A stretch of DNA of 64,000 nucleotides from Cryptomeria japonica. Taxonomy: Eukaryota > Streptophyta > Pinopsida > Cupressales > Cupressaceae. Positions 59,971 through 64,000 of this stretch are shown piece by piece. Position numbers and translations under genes: made by a program. How positions within the stretch are numbered: position 1 is the stretch's first letter; each line of letters starts with the position of its first letter. Location of the stretch: the NCBI RefSeq assembly GCF_030272615.1, contig NC_081415.1, forward strand, positions 266,855,425-266,919,424. Direction: 5' to 3'. A model generated the notes under the pieces. The model searched no databases and was not told the DNA's origin. It was given only the letters and a program-made list of their open reading frames with translations.

Positions 59971-60194
59971 GACCTTATCACCCTGATGTGACACATGTTC
60001 TTGATTGGAACTCTTTGCAGGTCGAGGATGGGCAGCTTTCCATGCAACCCATGTGCATTCTTTAGCATCGGGATTTGATCCTCAGGAGTCGCACCATCGA
60101 CCAGGTAAGGGTCCTATGGGACCCAAATGATGAGACCTCAGCAACTTGGGAGGATACAGCGAAGATGAGAGAGTTATATTCATATTTGTTTTAG
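59971..60194 (+). pseudogene. gypsy-2 chromodomain-like integrase tail
   Basis: After a TGA at 59970 (expected Arg): HPDVTHVLDWNSLQVEDGQL, then CIL-stop-HRDLILRSRTIDQVRVLWDP and SATWEDTAKMRELYSYLF ending at TAG 60192. The ILxxR...V.VLW....ATWE pattern matches the chromodomain-like end of Tekay/Del integrases. Two Trp residues of the fold are kept; classical aromatic-cage residues are not obvious. In chromoviruses this module directs integration to chromatin carrying methylated H3K9. Confidence 0.82.
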
Positions 60195-60213
60195 GCTTCT
60201 AGGAGTAAGCCTA

Positions 60214-60229
60214 GTCTTGGGGGGGAGAA
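60214..60229 (+). promoter_or_regulatory. Polypurine tract of gypsy-2
   Basis: GTCTTGGGGGGGAGAA immediately before the LTR start TGTAGTACC. Confidence 0.88.
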
Positions 60230-61335
60230 TGTAGTACCCCTACTCGTTTGAACTCATATTTTGTTCTTGTTATTCTCAGTGGATACATTATCATCATTTG
60301 TTATTCAGAATTATATAACATTGTTCCATGTTTTATCTGATTATGAGATGTATGATTTATTTGCAGTATTTCTATACTTATGTTTTATGGCATTATATTG
60401 TTCATTGCTATGTACTAACACTTTACTTCATCTATGCACTGTGTGTTGTGTATCTATGAGTAAATGGGATGCAAGGGGATGATTTTCCTTCACTCATCTC
60501 GGTGAGATAGGGAACGTTGCAATTCTCCTTCATCGGTGTGTATGTTATAATTTCTATATATATATATGCATGTGTGGTCGGTGATGCAGGATGTTGCAGG
60601 TACAAGTACCGGGTAGGTACGAGGTATCGTCTCCACCTGGCTACACAGGTCTGAGCGTGCCTTATATTTTCTGATGGAAGTGAAGGAGATAGTAGTTGAC
60701 CCTATTTTTAGTCAATTACACTCGGGTGAGTGCCTTCAGTTAGTCATTCTATCAATTGGTTTGGTCTTCATATTTTATTGTTTGATCTTTATAAAAGTCA
60801 CATGATGCTTGCTCAATTTGCGTGTCTAGTGTTCCCAATTATTGTATGTCATTGGTAATTGCTACATTTATTACGTCTATAAGAGTCAAGTGATCTAGTG
60901 ACTTAACGTTTGCAAAAGATGAGTTAATATCTTGGTATGAGTTGATATGAATTTTATCAGCTTGTTAGCTCGATAGTTGCAATTCGATCGTTTGAATATA
61001 TGTAAGGACATTATATACACGGAGGGCAATAGTCACTTATAAGTAGTTATTGGAGTTAAGATAAGGTGATTGTATTATTAGTAGTTGATATCGCTCATCG
61101 GATTATTGTGTTTTTGGATTATGCATGTATATAGTTAGAATTATAAATATATTATATATATTTAAACGTAAATTGCTATGAAGATTAATGTTTAAATATT
61201 GTAATGGAAGTTATTAATTAATTATCAAAATATAATAATGAAATTAAAATAAAACACGTAAAGCAAAATAAAACAAATGTTATTTTAAAAGGTGGTGGCG
61301 GGGTTTATATGGTAAAACAACATATAATATTAAGT

Positions 61336-61398
61336 GTGGTCGATAGTAATATCGACCACCCCCCTTAATAAAGGGAGGGGTCGGTATTACCACTGACC
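61336..61398. promoter_or_regulatory. Inverted-repeat pair in the gypsy-2 3' LTR
   Basis: Same GTGGTCGATA/TATCGACCAC palindrome (61336-61359) and a second stem GGTCGGT/ACTGACC (61379-61398). The single change in the second stem leaves a G-T pair. Confidence 0.68.
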
Positions 61399-61890
61399 AC
61401 CCTCCTCCCTCATAGCCGCACGTTATCTCTCCTCCTTTGGTCGTGCCAACGCAGCAAATAAAGACACCCCTCCCCTCTCACTATTCAAAACGTTAAACTA
61501 CCACTCCTCCTTCATGATGCAACTAAACTCCAAGTTGGTCAATGCGGTGGAGGCATAGTAATACAAATTTGTAAACAAACCAACTCTGCATGGCGATAAT
61601 GGCAACTATGTAGGAAGGGACATCGAGTGGTAAGTTTAATGCGAGGCATACGTGACATAGGAGTAAGTCGACTTGGTAGCGAAGACTATTATTTTGCTCA
61701 TAACAAACACTTACGTGTTTGATAGTTTGCTTATAACTTGCTATTCCTTCCCTCCTTTGTATCATTCTACCACAATTTTTGGGCGCATAATTGTAGAGTG
61801 AAGATGTAACTGAAAGAAGTTCATTAAAAGACTCCTCATCAACTCCATAACCGAGCCTTAGATGTAGGAGAGGTCATGTGTAAATTATAG

Positions 61891-61898
61891 TATAAATA
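61891..61898 (+). promoter_or_regulatory. TATA box of the gypsy-2 3' LTR
   Basis: TATAAATA in an identical context to the 5' LTR copy at 52842. In this position it could drive readthrough into flanking DNA. Confidence 0.72.
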
Positions 61899-62495
61899 GA
61901 GGTGGGGAGTAAGGAAATGGGAAGTGAATTTCATTTTTGCATCGAAGGGAGGACGGGGAACTAGAGAGGAGAGAATTGGAATGGAAGAGGAAGGTAGAGT
62001 AGAATAGATAGATAGAGAGAGTATTTTAGGTGGCATTATAGTGAGATAGTGGAAATATTTTAGGAAGAAGCAAAGAGAGAGTTATTTTCTTTTGGGAGAG
62101 TATTGGTGTCTATCAGAGATAAGGTTCACAAGGCACGCTATCGTTCGACAGAAGGACATAGAGATCTTGCATACAGGATAACACCGCATAAGGTCAGGAA
62201 TATATTTAGTTTCAAAACATTATTATTATGAGCCTTAGTGATAAGTAATGTTTATGGTTTAGATTATTTTTTCGGTAAAAGTATTAAATTATTGTTTTGA
62301 TTAGTTCATGAAAAATAATAGAATATTAAGTGTATTTCTATTATAGCTATAGCTATGGAAATTCTGTACATATTGCACACCCAATTATTTTATAAAAGGA
62401 ATTATGTTTGCGTCCAAGCCTAGTTTTTAAGATTCTTTAGATGTTTCTCTAGGAGAGTCTGGGAAGTAATGGCTTACTGTTGATATGTTATAGAG

Positions 62496-62891
62496 ATGGT
62501 ACGTGTCAAACAGACAGCTTGCAAATCCATAGCAGGATATACTCATTACTTGAAAGTCAAGAAAGATTCTCTAACACCTATCAAGCCTGTTGTGGATGAC
62601 AACCCTACTGAAGAGAACCTAGCTCCTGAAGAGAGCAAAGAGATAGAAAAAGGTCCTACTCAGAGTCTAACTAAAGAAGTTACTGTTGAAAAAGGAAAAG
62701 AACCCAAGCTAGAGTGCTCGCCAGAAAAGCCGATAGTTATAAGTTCTGACTTGTCGGAGGGGTATACCCCCTTAAGTGATAATGAGTCTATGGGGTGCTT
62801 TCCCCTGAGTGAAAGAAAATCTGAAGGATATACTCCTTTAGATCATGTAGAGTTTGATGAGTGCACTTCTCCATTTTTTCCGGAAGAATGA
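62496..62891 (+). CDS. LTR-encoded ORF with histone H3 tail-like N-terminus (3' LTR copy, intact)
   Basis: 131 uninterrupted codons, ATG 62496 to TGA 62889, the same length as the 5' LTR copy although indels occur elsewhere in the LTRs. The N-terminus reads VRVKQTACKSI after Met. Against the H3 tail ARTKQTARKST it keeps R2, K4, Q5, T6, A7, K9 and S10; R8 is Cys here but Arg in the other copy, through a CGC/TGC transition. Lys and acidic residues dominate codons 20-85, including KGKEPK, followed by four 11-residue repeats (62754-62885) of the form S-E-G-Y-T-P-L. No signal peptide, membrane segment or histone fold. Most differences from the other copy are non-synonymous transitions, as expected for drift after insertion. 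A chance ORF cannot be excluded. Confidence 0.62.
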   Translation: MVRVKQTACKSIAGYTHYLKVKKDSLTPIKPVVDDNPTEENLAPEESKEIEKGPTQSLTKEVTVEKGKEPKLECSPEKPIVISSDLSEGYTPLSDNESMGCFPLSERKSEGYTPLDHVEFDECTSPFFPEE

Positions 62892-62910
62892 TGTAACACT
62901 CTAGTGTCAA

Positions 62911-62931
62911 AATAAAATAAAATAAATAAAG
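62911..62931 (+). terminator. Polyadenylation signal cluster in the 3' LTR
   Basis: AATAAAATAAAATAAATAAA about 20 bases after the ORF stop, identical to the 5' LTR. In the 3' LTR this would be the processing site of the genomic RNA. Confidence 0.65.
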
Positions 62932-64000
62932 ACATTATTCTATTGAGAAATGTATTATGTCTTCTTGTAAGACTTCTTTGATGAAATAAATATATCTATT
63001 TTGATCTTAGTCTATGTTATAAGTGGAAATTATTGAGGTTGCGTACCTATAGTAGTTAACAAGAGTAATTGAACTCTTAAACATGTTAATAAGTGTTAAA
63101 TTCTATGTTATACCGACCAAATTGTTCTTCGTGTCTTGGCAATGTACATTCATACTGCAAGTTAATTGTGTGATAGGTGTTGGTACGTAAGATTGCCTTT
63201 TTTATATGGTGGTTGCAGCTAAGTACATTGAGTCATGTTGTCAGTATGTCTTGTGTACTATGTTTTGGCCAGATATTTAGATGTATAACCTTAAGGAAAT
63301 GAGCCACTGTGAGTTGTTCATAATGGTCAACCTTAGGTTAGTAATTATGTATCTTTCATCCGAGGTATGTCAGAATTGGGTATGGCTGTCTGTGTCACCA
63401 TAGAGTTTCATAGATAGAACTATCCTGTAGTGTCCTAAGAGAGAGAGTGGCTTTCGAGTGGGGGTCGTGCCCGAAATGGTGACAGGATAACTCGTTGGAA
63501 GTTGGTTAAGAAAGTGAAAATCTAATAAATGATTAGGGAAGGGGTAGAATAAAAGTTAAATAAATTAATGTGCCTCGCACATAGGTGAGTGCTAGTACAG
63601 GGCTCATAATGTAGTGAGAAGGCCTAGAATGGCAAACTTACCACCTTTTCTTCGTGAGAGGATTGGTAAGGTCCGCATGAGTCTTAGTTGGAATTGGAGG
63701 TTCAGGAGAGGTTACCAGGATAACCCAGGATGGGGGCCGGGACCTATGGAGGCTGTACCATGGTATCCACCATAAGACATGCGATGACACTTTCTCCTTA
63801 GAGTCACTAGTGTTTTGTGAGTTGGGTCACATGATTGTGAGTGGAGTCTTGTAGTCCTTTCGTTCTTGTTTTATTTTGCTTGCTTGAGGGTTATCTACTA
63901 TCTCCAGCACAGTGGGGTGGTTCCTTTTCATAATCACATGGTCGGGTGGTAGTGTCACTTCCCATCAGATGTACTAGAATGTATCTCCAGGAGAGGAAGG

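Larger units (their letters stand above)
51033..64000 (+). mobile_element. Ty3/gypsy chromovirus (gypsy-2), 3' LTR cut by window end
   Basis: Plus strand: LTR 51033-55414, initiator-Met primer site, gag, protease, RT, RNase H, integrase, chromodomain-like tail, purine tract, LTR from 60230 to beyond the window. LTR termini are TGTAGTACCCC and GGGGCATTACA. Pol is much better preserved than in gypsy-1 but has stops, a frameshift in protease and a deletion in RT. It is probably the youngest large insertion here. Each LTR contains a 396-bp reading frame described separately. Confidence 0.93.
60230..64000 (+). repeat. 3' LTR of gypsy-2 (first 3771 bp; window ends inside it)
   Basis: Collinear with 51033-54972 or so. 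It lacks the 165-bp TA-rich block of the 5' LTR and has an extra GCAGGTACAAGTACCG near 60596. The inverted repeats, TATA box and AATAAA cluster are conserved, and here the LTR ORF is uninterrupted. Confidence 0.95.

Overview
This is repeat-dominated nuclear DNA from a large-genome vascular plant. No host gene, tRNA or rRNA could be recognised, and essentially all 64 kb is accounted for by nested retroelements. The plant assignment rests on Ty1/copia, Tat-like and Tekay-like chromovirus Ty3/gypsy and plant-type L1 LINE proteins, initiator-Met primer sites, and CAG-to-TAG decay. Gymnosperm-like gigantism (4-5 kb LTRs, old copies) is only an impression.

Layout. (1) 1-6848: a decayed Ty1/copia element (copia-1); its 5' LTR is cut by the window edge. 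(2) 6849-50108: a minus-strand, coding-free LTR element (LARD-like; LTRs about 4.1 kb) that serves as scaffold for most other insertions. Its left LTR carries copia-1 and a 12.5-kb minus-strand Tat-like gypsy element (7361-19835, TSD AGTAA). That element has gag and protease but no visible RT or integrase. Its protease is split by a solo copia LTR (10566-15153), which is split in turn by a 5'-truncated LINE (11272-14628, 11-bp TSD). (3) The LARD internal region (22028-24799 and 45587-46018) is interrupted by the two ends of another LTR (24800-25697 and 44915-45586). Between those ends lie a 6.2-kb minus-strand LINE (25698-31880) and a decayed chromovirus with very long LTRs (gypsy-1, 32041-44912). 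(4) 50109-51032: AT-rich spacer with a diverged tandem repeat. (5) 51033 to the window end: a second chromovirus (gypsy-2) with LTRs of at least 4.4 kb.

Two things stand out. First, each gypsy-2 LTR holds a 131-codon reading frame between a TATA box and a cluster of AATAAA signals. Its N-terminus resembles the histone H3 tail (VRVKQ.A.KS, aligning with H3 residues 1-10 including K4 and K9). The host element carries a degenerate chromodomain-like integrase tail, the module that in this clade reads methylated H3. Second, both LINE copies carry a third long ORF (about 570 codons, acidic/serine-rich and coiled-coil) downstream of the RT/RNase H ORF and inside the mobilised unit.

No element looks autonomous. 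Every pol frame has stops, and most have frameshifts. Reading-frame statements below come from hand translation; identities are by eye.
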